Shown here in pieces: positions 21,501 through 33,600 of a stretch of DNA of 64,000 nt. The notes below the pieces were generated by a model. It did no database searches, had not been told where the DNA came from, and saw nothing but the letters and a program-made list of their open reading frames with translations. The DNA comes from Plumapathes pennacea (taxonomy: Eukaryota; Cnidaria; Anthozoa; Antipatharia; Myriopathidae), in NCBI GenBank assembly GCA_964036295.1, contig OZ038470.1:11871078-11935077 (forward strand). The letters are read 5' to 3'. The position numbers were made by a program, and so were the translations under genes. Each line of letters opens with the position of its first letter. The first letter of the stretch is position 1.

Positions 21501-23800
21501 ACAACCACAGTGTGCTTGCATAAAAAATCGGCTAAACCAAATTACTGTTGTCTTTTCATTTTTCTCATGAATGGCCGAAAATATCCAGAAACTTGCTTCA
21601 TCCAACAGAAAAGCACTCACTCCAATACCATCAGTTTTGCCACTTACCAAAATTTTCCAGAAAGCGCTCTGTATTCGTCATCAAGTTCAGAAACTCCTGG
21701 AAGTCGATTTCTCCATTACCTGCACAAACAAAGAATAGTAGATAAATAAATCACTTTATTTAAGTCTCAATGTATTTAGCACTGCCGTGCTAATTGGGGA
21801 GACTTGAAATACAGAAACCAAGTATCATAAGCTGAACGTAAATTTTTTAAGAATACTAAGAAGATGGCCAGCTAAATCAATTGTGGATCAAACTGACTGC
21901 ATGTCACAAACGTACTGTATCACTGCTGCTGATGCATGTACTGCTATACGTATGTATCTACGTAACTATATATGCCTCCATATATTTACTCTAGACAGTC
22001 AACTCCCTCTTTAAGACGGACACCCTCGAGACTAGCTCTAACTGTCCGTTTTAGAGAGGTGTCCGTCTTAGACAGATTTCAGTTAAAGTAAATGACTGAA
22101 GAAACGTCACTAAGGGACCACTTGACCAGGTGTCCGTCTTAGACAGATTTCAGTTAGAGTAAATGACTGAAGAAACGTCACTAAGGGACCACTTGACCAG
22201 GTGTCCGTCTTACAGAGGTGTCCGTCGTAAAGGGTTGTCCGTTAAGAGGGGGGTGACTGTGTATCCATGACAAAGCCGTGTTTTAGTTTCTATTTAACCC
22301 GTAAAGTGTTAGTAATTACAATGGAACCCTGCCTTATGGCCACCCCGTTATTACGGCTACCTCGTTATTACGGCCACTATTTTTTGTCCTGCGGAACAAA
22401 CTCCCAGTCATTTTCTTATCTGAAAACCCCGTTAATGCGACCAGATTTTTATGTTCCGATGGTGGCCGTACAAACGGGGTTCCACTGTATGAAATCCTGT
22501 TGGCGCAGAAAGCCCTGTAATTCAGTTTTGGCCTCAAAACTTCAACGGATTGTCCCCCCCACCCCGAGATGATGTATGCATGTATGTCTGCTGTAATTGT
22601 TTCATGCCTGACCAATCGATCGCGGTGCGTACAATGACCTCGACAAAAACATACCGTCTTTGTCCATTGCGGTGAGAACCTCGTGGATTTCGTCATGAGA
22701 CAGGGTGATGTCAACTGACTTCAAAGCCAGGTCCAGTTCTTCTGCATCAATCGTCCCGCCTCCATTGCTGTCAAACAGGTCGAATACTTCTCTGAAAGCT
22801 GTAACAGAAGACAGAGAAAGAGTTTACTTGAAGCTCTGCCGTCCGACTGGCCTTCCCGCTTCTCGTTCTCCTGGATCTTTCGCGTCAGTGTTACTGAGTT
22901 GGACGCCCCTCCCCCAAAAGTCTCAACAGAGGCCTGTCCAAGCAGTCCAATGCAAGGAGGAAACAAGTGTTGCTGACGCCAACGACGGTGCAGAATCCAG
23001 CGTTCAAGCTGCTTCTGTAGCCTGAACAGCATGATCTACCCCATGTTCCAGAGAATATTATTCGTGAGCTTATGAACAACCGGGCTCGAAAAGGCTAGGG
23101 TTTTGATCAACTGGACCAGCCTATAAAATTAGTGCATTGTAGCTACAATCTTCGACATAATTGTTGGGACACTTTGCACTTTCCCGCCCCCCCCCCCCCC
23201 CCAACCCTAACCCCCCCCACCCCCCCCAATGTTGGTTTGTTCGTCACAGCGCCTAGAACCAACATTGCGGGATGGAGGAGGCCGAGTAACTGCACCTGCC
23301 GCTGAATATACACACTTCCGAAAGTGTCCCAACTAATTATGTCGGGGATTGTAGCTCGAAACATGTTAAGCCTTTTACTCCCAGGTTCATTATAGATTCT
23401 CCTAACCGTTCAAGTAGAAAATGTTTTGGTGATGTAGTAAGAATTGATTTTTCAGTCAGCTTTCAGCTGCGCATCTATCGTCCGACATGATACATTTCTG
23501 GTGAGCGATTGAACAAGTTCCCGAAAGATGCTAAAAACGCGTAGACTTAATCCAGAAGTAGCCAATAACCATATCCTTGGAATCGGTTAGTGCAATATTA
23601 GATGGCAAAAATAGATACATTTATACACCTGCGATCTGTTCTTCTGTTAGAGCAAGTCCTGAGTATCTAGGTATACAACCATCCGCGGGTTGGGCAGTCT
23701 CTTGGGTTGGGCAGGCAATCTCCATCTCATCTTGGAGAGGCTCGTCTTGAATTTCGGTGCTCTTCAACGCGAAAGCGTTTCTGCGTTGCGGCTGGGCCAT
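18529..23800 (-). CDS. Two-EF-hand calcium-binding protein, 8 exons
   Basis: Exons, in reading order on the - strand: 23800-23629, 22798-22655, 21719-21648, 20966-20843, 20762-20396, 19560-19471, 19437-19324 and 18747-18529. All are GT-AG and the phases agree at every junction (1,1,1,2,0,0,0). The product is 433 residues. EF loop 1 is residues 67-78 (DSNGGGTIDAEE) and loop 2 is 103-114 (DKDGNGEIDFQE). Both keep acidic positions 1 and 12. The lead-in LTEEQIAAFREVFDLFD resembles calmodulin. After the EF pair come a charged helix (KQRELRLRERDLLFEALAQF), a block with GHYAAGARVIGLTETQLRRH, a basic stretch (KKSRRSRKQKQ) and a C-terminal block (TWSHLTIDDLPAIREK, then EHWKALGPEYIDSKILRNYF). No signal peptide or membrane span is visible. 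A SPATA21-type protein is one possibility, from memory only; the name is left open. Exons 6-8 are the least certain. Confidence 0.75.
19860..20210. repeat. Interspersed repeat in EF-hand gene intron 5
   Basis: The start has GGGTACTCCCACATATATG and the end has AGGAGTATCTCCCCTCC-type sequence. The interior repeats the phrase AAATTTTGGAATACA/GGTCTAAAA. It is non-coding on both strands; the open frame across it is a by-product. Confidence 0.5.
20339..20395 (-). other. Read-through extension of EF-hand gene exon 5, probably intronic
   Basis: Reading past the GTAAGT donor at 20395-20390 adds a short proline-rich tail coded by a run of 14 C bases (- strand) before a TAG. The strong donor and the in-phase exons 6-8 make the spliced form more likely. 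The extension could be an alternative end. Confidence 0.4.
21297..21473. mobile_element. MITE with TTAACTCTTTCACTCCC end, EF-hand gene intron 3
   Basis: The right end is the complement of TTAACTCTTTCACTCCCAAG. Internal phrases TTTCTCCTTCAGT and GGTTGGGAGAAT also occur in the copies at 39787-39995 and 41312-41522, so this is a dispersed family. Confidence 0.6.
21996..22259. mobile_element. Non-autonomous DNA transposon with internal tandem duplication
   Basis: The ends are CAGTCAACTCCCTCTTTAAG and the complement ending AAGAGGGGGGTGACTG. A 71-bp segment, starting GGTGTCCGTCTTAGACAG at about 22058, is repeated at 22129. It lies in EF-hand gene intron 2. No coding capacity. Confidence 0.7.
22319..22487. 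mobile_element. Pogo/Tigger-like MITE
   Basis: The left end CAATGGAACCCTG and right end CGGGGTTCCACTG are inverted repeats, with TA on both sides (22317-22318 and 22488-22489). Internal CCCCGTTATTACGG motifs repeat. It lies 168 bp from exon 2 of the EF-hand gene. Confidence 0.7.
23141..23356. mobile_element. MITE with about 38-bp inverted ends, EF-hand gene intron 1
   Basis: Left AGCTACAATCTTCGACATAA, followed by TTGTTGGGACACTT, is complemented on the right by AAGTGTCCCAACTAATTATG and GGGATTGTAGCT. A long C-rich tract lies inside at about 23185-23227. Confidence 0.7.
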
Positions 23801-24566
23801 CTTTGTTCATTTGCTGGAGGCAAATCCTCAAAGCCACCAATGCAGAAGTCAAACTGTGTCGCGCGAAATTCCATACGTAGTGCGTAAACTAATAAAGTGA
23901 CGTCATAGACGGAATGGGCGAATGTTTGGCCGCGGGAATATTAGAACGCAGTTTTGTCCAAAAGAACAAATTAACCAAATTTAGTGTCAGCTAATTTGGG
24001 AAGTGACACTGATGCGAAGGGCGGAGGCTTTACAGTGCCCACTGTATACAGAAATTCAGTAAATCCACCCAATTAAAGACAGTTGGTTAAAATGCATGAA
24101 ACCAAGACGTGTTTGCAATTGGCACTTCATAGATGTTCTAAAACTCGTCCCTCGATTGAAACCTTCGCAAAAATCGTGTCAGCTAATTTTTCTGGACAGG
24201 CACAACATGTGTTCAAAGCACGACTGGTTAACCCTGGATTAAGAGCAGACTGTTTTGTAATCTTTAGTTTGAAAACTGGAAGGTTTTGCTCAGAACTCAG
24301 CGTCCTTGATACGTTTTGAAGTTGAAGACTATTTTTAGTTTGTCTTTGAATAAAAAAGGTCAGATCATGTGACCATTCGCCGGGTCTCCCGATCTCTTGC
24401 ATTCGGAAATGCTCGAATAAACGATTGGTCGACGAAAACTTCCTGATTGACAAGAATCCGATTGCTTATCGACACACAGCGCCGCCACCTTGTCTGGGCC
24501 TTCGTCTGTGTCTTCTCATCAACAGATCGTTCAACAGATGAAGAAGAAAGCTCTTCCTTGGCGGCC
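23801..24566. promoter_or_regulatory. Shared divergent promoter region
   Basis: This 766-bp gap separates the start codons of the EF-hand gene (-) and the receptor gene (+), so both promoters and 5'UTRs must lie here unless upstream non-coding exons exist. No convincing TATA box was identified. An in-frame upstream ATG at 24447 could extend the receptor by 40 residues. The inner ATG is preferred because it opens directly on a signal peptide. Confidence 0.5.
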
Positions 24567-24621
24567 ATGACGAGTGTAAAGTTTATTGTCTACACCCTCT
24601 GTGTGGTGCTCAAAGCGGGAG
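24567..24621 (+). CDS. ACVR1: Receptor exon 1: signal peptide
   Basis: It codes for 18 residues, with the hydrophobic core [10 protein letters not shown] and a small-residue end KAG. Exon 2 supplies A19, so cleavage near A19-T20 is plausible. The ATG context is GCGGCCATGA, with G at -3. The donor is GTAAGT. Confidence 0.85.
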
Positions 24622-27600
24622 GTAAGTTCATAATTCGTTTCTTGGGAGTTCTTGTCGGCTTTCAATGGCGATGTTCATGGCGACGATAGATTGAAGCGTT
24701 TCACTGGAATGTCGGTAGATTGAGCACAAGCAGCCACATTTCCGTTTGCATGGGAACAATGTGTATTCTCCTATTAGAGTAGGACTTCCTCGAACGCCAT
24801 AAATGCTATTCCTGGGCCTGCTCAGATGTGAATAATAACAATACTGTACCAATAGACATGTCTGTCGCTGTTATATGGTTTTGTACACGTGAGTTTTGTT
24901 GTGATCAGTGCTTTTCGTGTCATCTTCAAGCTGGTTCAAACGAAACTTAATATAAATGGAGTTAGGAACAAACGTTTGGGCAGATTTTTGCCCTGTGATA
25001 ACCCAGGTAAATAAATATACTACAGTATCTGTTAGCTGGACAAGGGAACACTAGCTGCCCATGATTTCTTGCACTTTATGCAAAGCTTTACGGTACAATC
25101 ACTGCTACTGTAGGTTGTTGGAATATTATCAATTTGCACGAGAAGTTTTCCTTTCTCTTTATAAGGAGCAAGTTTGGGTTGGTCTGAAAATGAAATGTCT
25201 GAGTCTGTATTTTTCTCAAGTCTGTATTTTGTCTACCAGGTGGTTACAGATTTATTACTGTTTCAGTCCTCGGTGGATTCTTTCCATTTTCTTTTTTTAC
25301 ATTTAGAAGTATTTCATTGTGAGAATTTCACAATTTTTAAACAGAATTAAAAGCTTCAGAGTTGCTGTCGGGGGTTGTGATCTATGTACTTTCCATAATT
25401 TACAGACAAGCCATGTGCTCTATATTTTGTTATCTTTCATAAATTAGCATTCCAGACACATTAGATTTTCTGTTGAATGGTAGATAAAGCTGTGTTATGT
25501 GATGTTTTTTGTTTTTTCAGTTGTAATCATACATTTTATTGAAATGTGTCTGTCTAGCCTGTGTAAATTGATATTTGTTTTTTTTCTTAGTGGTGGCTTT
25601 TTGTAGACTAATATTGCTTATAATTTTCTGAATGTTACTGTAGATTTAAAGGTCTAGTTTTTCTTGTTCTATGGTACATACATGTGCTAGCTAAATCACT
25701 TCTAATCAAATTTGATGTGTGAAAGTTTTGAATATGGTACTAAAGACCTTAAAGATGTTCACTTGGTTGGCAATAATGGTTTAAATCACCTGAAATGTGA
25801 CATATATTAGGCATAGTTCTTAACGACCGAGACGTGCTGTTAGCATATGTAGGTTGTCTCGATAAACTGTTATGATTGTGTCTAATAAATGCTACACAAT
25901 AGCCTTAAAGATAACCATGATTGTCATCAACTATACTGGTTATGATTATAATATTACCACCGTTATCTTGCAGTAGCTCTAGTGCTCATTCATGCAAAAA
26001 TACGAAATGTGTATGTTTGCAATGAAGTGTGGGTTGGGGGCAAGGATTAATGAGACCGTGTTTTCGTTGAGGAACTGAGTTAGGAAAGAGAAGAGAAGCA
26101 GTTTCTTGAATTCCTAAGCGAAAGGATGGAATGTTGCAGATATCTGATGTAGATGTGTGTGAAGGGTTGTTGTGAATACTCGAGTTGCAGGTGGGACTTG
26201 TAATACTAGAGGCAGACATTGTGCTCTTGTACTGGAGCATCATAGTTGTTTTGTTTGATCTTCTAGTGTACAAATGGGACCACGTGGTCAACAAACTTTG
26301 CGTCTGCTAGACCTGCACCCCAATCTTGCGTGTGTCAATTTTGGGTGCAGGGTATTAATAGGGACATATCTTGAGGATAAACAGTATGACTGGTATGAAA
26401 GTTATCCAACATTGAAAGATTACTGTAGATAAATATTATTAAATTATAGTCTTTCAGTGTAGCAGTTCAAACAAAATTCTATTATGATCTGCAGTTTTCT
26501 TGCTGAAATTGAGTTTGAATGAGTGGTTTTGACTACAAAAATATTGCAATATCCATATCCAGTGCATAAGATGATTTTTGGGTTGGTGGAGGGTGCGTCA
26601 TGTAGCAGGAAATCTTGGCACCTGATAACAAATACAGTCAAACCTATATTAGCAGATATATACCCTTGGGGAATTATGAAATGTCTGCTTAATACATGTA
26701 CAGGGTGTACCCACTTAATACCAGGGGTAGAATTAACAGTACCTTACTGAGGAAAAGATTTTTGGGGCCACTTAATACAGGTTTGATTTGGTACAGACTA
26801 CAGCAGTGCTTGACATTAAGGTTTTAGGTTGGTTGCCCTTCGGACTGTAGATTGACTTCAAGCAATAGAAGGTTTCATGATTTCTGCTTGCCCGGCCTTG
26901 AATTTACTTGCCTAACCATATCTTTTGTTGCCCCTGGCATAGTGGGCAACTGTTAATGTCAAGCACTGCTGGGCTGGGCTAATTGCAAATGTGAGTGTCT
27001 TGACTCAAGTCAAGTATCTTGAAAATAGTGAAGACAGTGCAATATATGGTAACTAGTAGGAACCTCATGAAATACGGGGAAGCTTCTTTCATGATTATTG
27101 TTAAGTATGGCTTTTTTTTAATATACTATAAGTTAATATACCGTTGGTATATTTGCCTAACAAATTGCATCATTCCACTGCTTTATTATAACTCTCAGAG
27201 AAACAGGAGGATGATTGTTCCTTATCAAACAAAGTCTTCCAACTATTCAAAAAGCAAGTCCATGATTAACATACGTGTGGTGAGAAATAATAGTTTAATC
27301 AAACTTTGTCTGCACATGCTATCAGTTGCCAGATTTTCCTTAGTATTGCACATGTTGTATCTCTGGAGAGAAAATGAAAGGAGAAAAGTGAATTTGGCAC
27401 AATCTGTAACCTGTAACTCAGGAGGAGTTAAAGGTGGCACCCTTCTCATAACCTTGAATGGTTGCCTTGACTACCAGTGTACAAATTGGATGGTCACTGC
27501 ATGTATTGCCCTTGTGAGCTTTGTGCGTAAGGGAAATATTGATTAGTCTCACAAAATTGGCTGCTACAGTCACTTTGAAGGGTCTCTTTTCAGCTGTGGC

Positions 27601-30600
27601 ACCAATTTTGTTCTCCACTTAAATTTCTGATCATACCACGTGAGTATGAGGTGCACGCACTGTCAGTGTTTCCTGTTTATCATTGGCTTATGCAGCATTT
27701 CCTGTTTATATTGTACACATACATGGCCGTCCATTAGGAGTGTCTTATGCAAATTATCATCTTGAGATATTTAGAGGGAAAAAGCAGGTGCAGACATTGC
27801 ATAGCTGTAGTGTCGCACCTTTGACTGTTGAGACATCTCTGTAAAATATTACTTGCTTTGATCTCGTGCAAACAAACCACTGTGATATGTCTTGCCTGGA
27901 TAGATGGAGTTTCCTGCTATGCACTTGCCTTGTTGGTAAGTCCCCATTCACAGAGGACCAGCCTCTGAAGGAAGCCAGGAGCGATTTAGTCAGAATATTG
28001 ATACTATACTTCAATGAGCTTTTGTCTAAGAAATTTCTCCAAAACTTATTCATGCAATTCCATTCCAAATGCATCAGAGGCACCTCTGGCTGGTACTATA
28101 TAGTTTATGTATATATATATGCATACTTCAAGTGTATAGTTTTGATTTTCTGGGTGGTACATTTTTATGTCAAGGTGCTCAAAATGGACTTCAAAAAGAA
28201 AACGAAAAGCTGGTGTCAACCTATTTTATGGGGTGCTGCAAGTTATTAGAAAATTATGATTATTGAGAGGAAATAGTGTGTGTATTACCATGCTTTGAAC
28301 CACTGCGCTGCTGCTTGCACTTAAAACTAAATTCCAGTCCTGGTTCAGGTAGCAAGATGCTCCCAAGTTTCACAGTTCAGGCAATTTGTGACAGAGTAAT
28401 ACAGTCGAAGCCTGTCATTTCGAAGTCCCATGGGACATGAAAAAATTGTTCAAAAAATAGTGGGGTTTCGAAATAACCAAGCTTGTCAAGCTAGTCAAGC
28501 TAATCCAAGGGGATTCAGCTTGACTTCGAAATAACGGGGATTTCAAAATATAGCAAGGTTCGACTGTAATTACATTATTATTGCATGCTTGCTCAATGTT
28601 GTGGTGGCAGCATTTCCTGGTAGAGTGATATCCCTTTAGCCTTGGATTTGTGTGGGAACTTTTGCATACCAGTATGTAAGAATTCGTAACCGTGGTCTGA
28701 GCATACTGTGTCTGGGCCTTGTACAATATGAAGCAGTAATGTATAATTAAACCCTTATCAGTAAGTACTTTCCTTGGTTGTCAGGGGCAGCAAGTTTTGT
28801 GCCAGCACAATATTGCAGTTTCAATATACTGTACATCAGCAGCTAATATTATCCAGCTTATCTCACAAGCTCTTAAAGAGACTCTCACTGTAGATGCTTT
28901 GCGCACCCAGTGACTGGTGGCGGCCATTTTCGTATCTTACAAAAATGGCAGATGCTCATGTTTTTCTACATTTTATCACGAAATAAATCAGCACAAACTC
29001 TGAAAGTGCATTGAATGCGGCAAGCAGCAACAGTGAGATCAATCGGTCATAACATGGGCGTTTCAGGAAAGTTGAGCTCCAAATGTAAATATAAGCATGG
29101 GTGCGCAAAGCATCTATGGTGAGAGTCTCTTTAACTGTATTGTCTCAGAGCTGTTTTAAGAGCAGGGGCTGCACTTTTTTTACTAACATTTTGACGTCTA
29201 TTCTGTATGTCTTGTATCTAAAATAATTACTATTCCATTATGGTGTGTGTTAGGGCACATTCGATTGGGTTTATTTTGGAATAGGAATAGTGCTGCTGAT
29301 CTGTAAAATTCTTTGCTTTGGAGCTGATTTGGGGTACGGCAAAACTTTGTGTCATTTTAGTTATTCCTATTCAGGAATAGACCCAATCAAATGCACCCTT
29401 AATGTGGACATTGAACATTTCCTTGATAAGTGCAGATAAGAAGGTGTCAAGAAAGCATTTGACACTTTTCACCTGGCATGATTAAATTTCTATTATCTGT
29501 CACAATATGGACCTGGGCCCGGTTGTTCAAATCGCGGATAGCGCTATCCACTGAATAAATCTTTATCCTGTTGACTGAATTAGGCTTAATCTGGATAGCA
29601 ATTTATCTGGGCCTGGTTGTTCAAAGAGTGGATAGCGCTATGCGTCTGATGAATCGCTATCCAGTGGATAGTATTAACCATTAAGCGTAATTCAGTCAAC
29701 TGGATAAGTATTCATCCAGTGGATAGTGCTATCCGCGCTTCGAACAACCGGGCCTTGGTCTCTATACTGTACATATGTAATATGTTAGGGCCATTTATAC
29801 GAGAGAAATAAGACGCGTCTTATCTAAGACGCGGCTTAAATAAGACGCAAACTGATCGTATAAATGATACAAAATACGTACGTGTCTTATTTTAGACGCA
29901 ACTTAAATAAGACGCGTCTTATCTTAGAACAGAGTTTTCAGCTGCACAGCACTGCAAAGCACAGAATTCAGAAAGTTTAAACTTATTTCTACTGAAGTTG
30001 TGCAACCCATTGAAGTGCAGCTTTGGTGACTCCTGTCAAAGTTTGTCCAGTTACTGCGTGCACAGATTTGCAAAGCTGCCAGTTTCATTCAAGCCGAAAT
30101 TTTTATTAATATTGCCAATCCGAATCGTCTTTTACCTGCGTGACAAGCAATTCACTGAGAGGTTAAAGGACAAAAGTGACCACAATGAGAACAACTTCTC
30201 TTTCAAGGCAGACCATTTTGAGGTGCATGGCAGAAGAAAGTCAAATAACTTGATCACTCGAGTATTTTCATAATTCTTTGGACTGACAACAAAGCTGTTT
30301 TGTGGAACAGTTTATTGGATTGTGTCTGGGTCTGAATCTCCGATAGATACCTACGATAGAGAGGGCAATGGATTGCAAAAAGGCCTGACAATATGCAAGA
30401 CTGTCTGCTGATTGACACCAGATACTTTACACTGGACAAAATGTAATGAATATCATATAATTGTACACATATTCAAATTCAAAATCAGAAAGTACCTTCT
30501 CCATCAGGAAGAACCTTCTGTCAAACAATAGTTAATATTATACAATAGATTGATCACATCCAGAAAGCCAACATGTTATTAGATATAGTTATGTATGTTT

Positions 30601-33600
30601 CAGCTGTGGCACCAATTTTGTTCTCCACTTAAATTTCTGGTCATACCACGTGGGTATGAGGTGCACGCACTATCAGTGTTTCCTGTTTATCATTGGCTTA
30701 CGCAGCATTCCTGTTTATATTGTACACGTACATGGCCGTCCATTAGGAGTGTCTTATGCAAATTATCATCTTGAGATATTTAGAGAGAAAAAGCAGGTGC
30801 AGACATTGCATAGCTGTAGTGTCGCACCTTCGACTGTTGAGACATCTCTGTGGTGAGACATGTGGTGAGAAATAATAGTTTAATCAAACTTTGTCTGCAC
30901 ATGCTATCAGTTGCCAGATTTTCCTTAGTATTGCACATGTTGTATCTCTGGAGAGAAAATGAAAGGAGAAAAGTGAATTTGGCACAATCTGTAACCTGTA
31001 ACTCAGGAGGAGTTAAAGGTGGCACCCTTCTCATAACCTTGAATGGTTGCCTTGACTACCAGTGTACAAATTGGATGGTCACTGCATGTATTGCCCTTGT
31101 GAGCTTTGTGCGTAAGGGAAATATTGATTAGTCTCACAAAATTGGCTGCTACAGTCACTTTGAAGGGTCTCCTTTCAGCTGTGGCACCAATTTTGTTCTC
31201 CACTTAAATTTCTGGTCATACCACGTGGGTATGAGGTGCACGCACTGTCAGTGTTTCCTGTTTATCATTGGCTTACGCAGCATTTCCTGTTTATATTGTA
31301 CACGTACATGGCCGTCCATTAGGAGTGTCTTATGCAAATTATCATCTTGAGATATTTAGAGGGAAAAAGCAGGTGCAGACATTGCATAGCTGTAGTGTCG
31401 CACCTTTGACTGTTGAGACATCTCTGTAAAATATTACTTGCTTTGATCTCGTGCAAACAAGCCACTGTGATATGTCTTGCCTGGATAGATGGAGTTTCCT
31501 GCTATGCACTTGCCTTGTTGGTAAGTCCCCATTCACAGAGGACCAGCCTGTGAAGGAAGCCAGGAGCGATTTAGTCAGAATATTGATACTATACTTCAAT
31601 GAGCTTTTGTCTAAGAAATTTCTCCAAAACTTATTCATGCAATTCCATTCCAAATGCATCAGAGGCACCTCTGGCTGGTACTATATAGTTTATGTATATA
31701 TATGCATACTTCAAGTGTATAGTTTTGATTTTCTGGGTGGTACATTTTTATGTCAAGGTGCTGTTCAAAGAGTGGATAGCGCTATGTGTCTGATGAATTG
31801 CTATCCAGTGGATAGTATTAACCATTAAGCGTAGTTCAGTCAACTGGATAAGTATTCATCCAGTGGATAGTGCTATCCGCGCTTCAAACAACCGGGCCTT
31901 GGTCTTTATACTGTACATATGTAATATGTTAGGGCCGTTTATACGAGAGAAATAAGACGCATCTTATCTAAGACGCAAACTGATCGTATAAATGATACAA
32001 AATAAGCGTACGTGTCTTATTTTAGACGCAACTTAAATAAGACGCGTCTTATCTTAGAACAGAGTTTTCAGCTGTTCTTATTTTTTCCACGTCTTAAATA
32101 AGACATAAACTTCCTCGTATAAACGGGTTGAACTGTTGCTCATCGCTTATTTTAGCCGGGAACACATACTGCGCAAGCATCGGGTTTGTTGTTGCATCCC
32201 AGTCTTCTCCTGGCACACTATAACTATTTTTAAAATCTGTCTCGTCCCTTGTATGCATAAATCTGCCTTCACCCAAGAAAAAGTTTTTAGATTTGTGTGC
32301 CGTGATTTTGTAAAAGCTCTTGTCCTTTAAGGAAGACAAAAGCGTAAATTTTGGCCCAAGTTTCAGTATTGTTTTTGGATAATAGTTCAAAACTTTTTTT
32401 AGAAGATTGAAACTTTATTAAGCACAGAATTCAGAAAGTTTAAACTTATTTCTACTGAAGTTGTGCAACCCATTCAAGTGCAGCTTTGGTGACTCCTGTC
32501 AAAGTTTGTGCAGTTACTGCGTGCGCAGATTTGCAAAGCTGCCAGTTTCATTCAAGCCGAAATTTTTACTAATATTGCCAATCCGAATCGTCTTTTACCT
32601 GCGTGACAAGCAATTCACTGAGAGGTTAAAGGACAAAAGTGACCACAATGAGAACAACTTCTCTTTCAAGGCAGACCATTTTGAGGTGCATGGCAGAAGA
32701 AAGTCAAATAACTTGATCACTCGAGTATTTTCATAATTTTTTGGACTGACAACAAAGCTGTTTTGTGGAACAGTTTATTGGATTGTGTCTGGGTCTGAAT
32801 CTCCGATAGATACCTACGATAGAGAGGGCAATGGATTGCAAAAAGGCCTGACAATATGCAAGACTGTCTGCTGATTGACACCAGATACTTTACACCGGAC
32901 AAAATGTAATGAATATCATATTATTGTACACATATTCAAATTCAAAATCAGAAAGTACCTTCTCCATCAGGAAGAACCTTCTGTCAAACAATAGTTAATA
33001 TTATACAATAGATTGATCACATCCAGAAAGCCAACATGTTATTAGATATAGTTATGTATGATGTAATACAGTAGCTATAAACAAGGGCTCTCCTTGAAAG
33101 GCTTCACATGGTTTCCTGAGAGCTCCTGCTCCTATCTAGAAACTATAATAATAACATTATTGTAAAAATACCTTCAATAGGCAGAGAATATATTTAAATA
33201 TCATTCACTACCTTTTTCCTACGTCACCTGCAAGTAACTGCCTACAAATAAGTATCTGCTCATGCGCACTACAGTTTTCGGCATATCAACTGCAAATAAC
33301 ATTCTGTTTATGCACAGTTTTCTCTACCTGTGTGAACATGGCAGATTGTTTTTGCTACAATGCGCACTTCCCAGCACATTTTATGCCAAATAATTTGTGA
33401 AATGCAAGCTGACTCGAATAATAAAACAACATTATTGAACTTGGTTATTGCAAAATATCGTGATTTGCCAGTGTTTCCCAGATCAATTATTTTCCTCTGG
33501 CATCAGCACTGACAAATCATGATATTTTGCTCAACCACATTCAATAATTGTTTAAAATGTGTGATCACTGTCTCATAAAGAATCCCCTTGCATGTGTAAT

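Larger units (their letters stand above)
27275..33060. repeat. Tandem duplication inside receptor intron 1
   Basis: Segment A (27275-28179) recurs at 30861-31762. Segment B (29618-30597) recurs at 31763-33060 with about 330 extra bases. In the second copy A joins B directly, so about 1.4 kb present between them in the first copy is missing. A third partial piece of A (matching 27591-27840) sits at 30601-30850. The copies are very close in sequence. Confidence 0.85.

Noticed and set aside
27019-27546. 175-codon open frame in receptor intron 1
   Set aside because: Its second half is inside the duplicated intron segment and recurs at 30850-31131; no domain or conservation signal.
32094-32390. 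98-codon frame on the - strand in receptor intron 1
   Set aside because: It covers sequence inserted in only one of two duplicated segments and partly overlaps a MITE end; no splice partner or domain was recognised.
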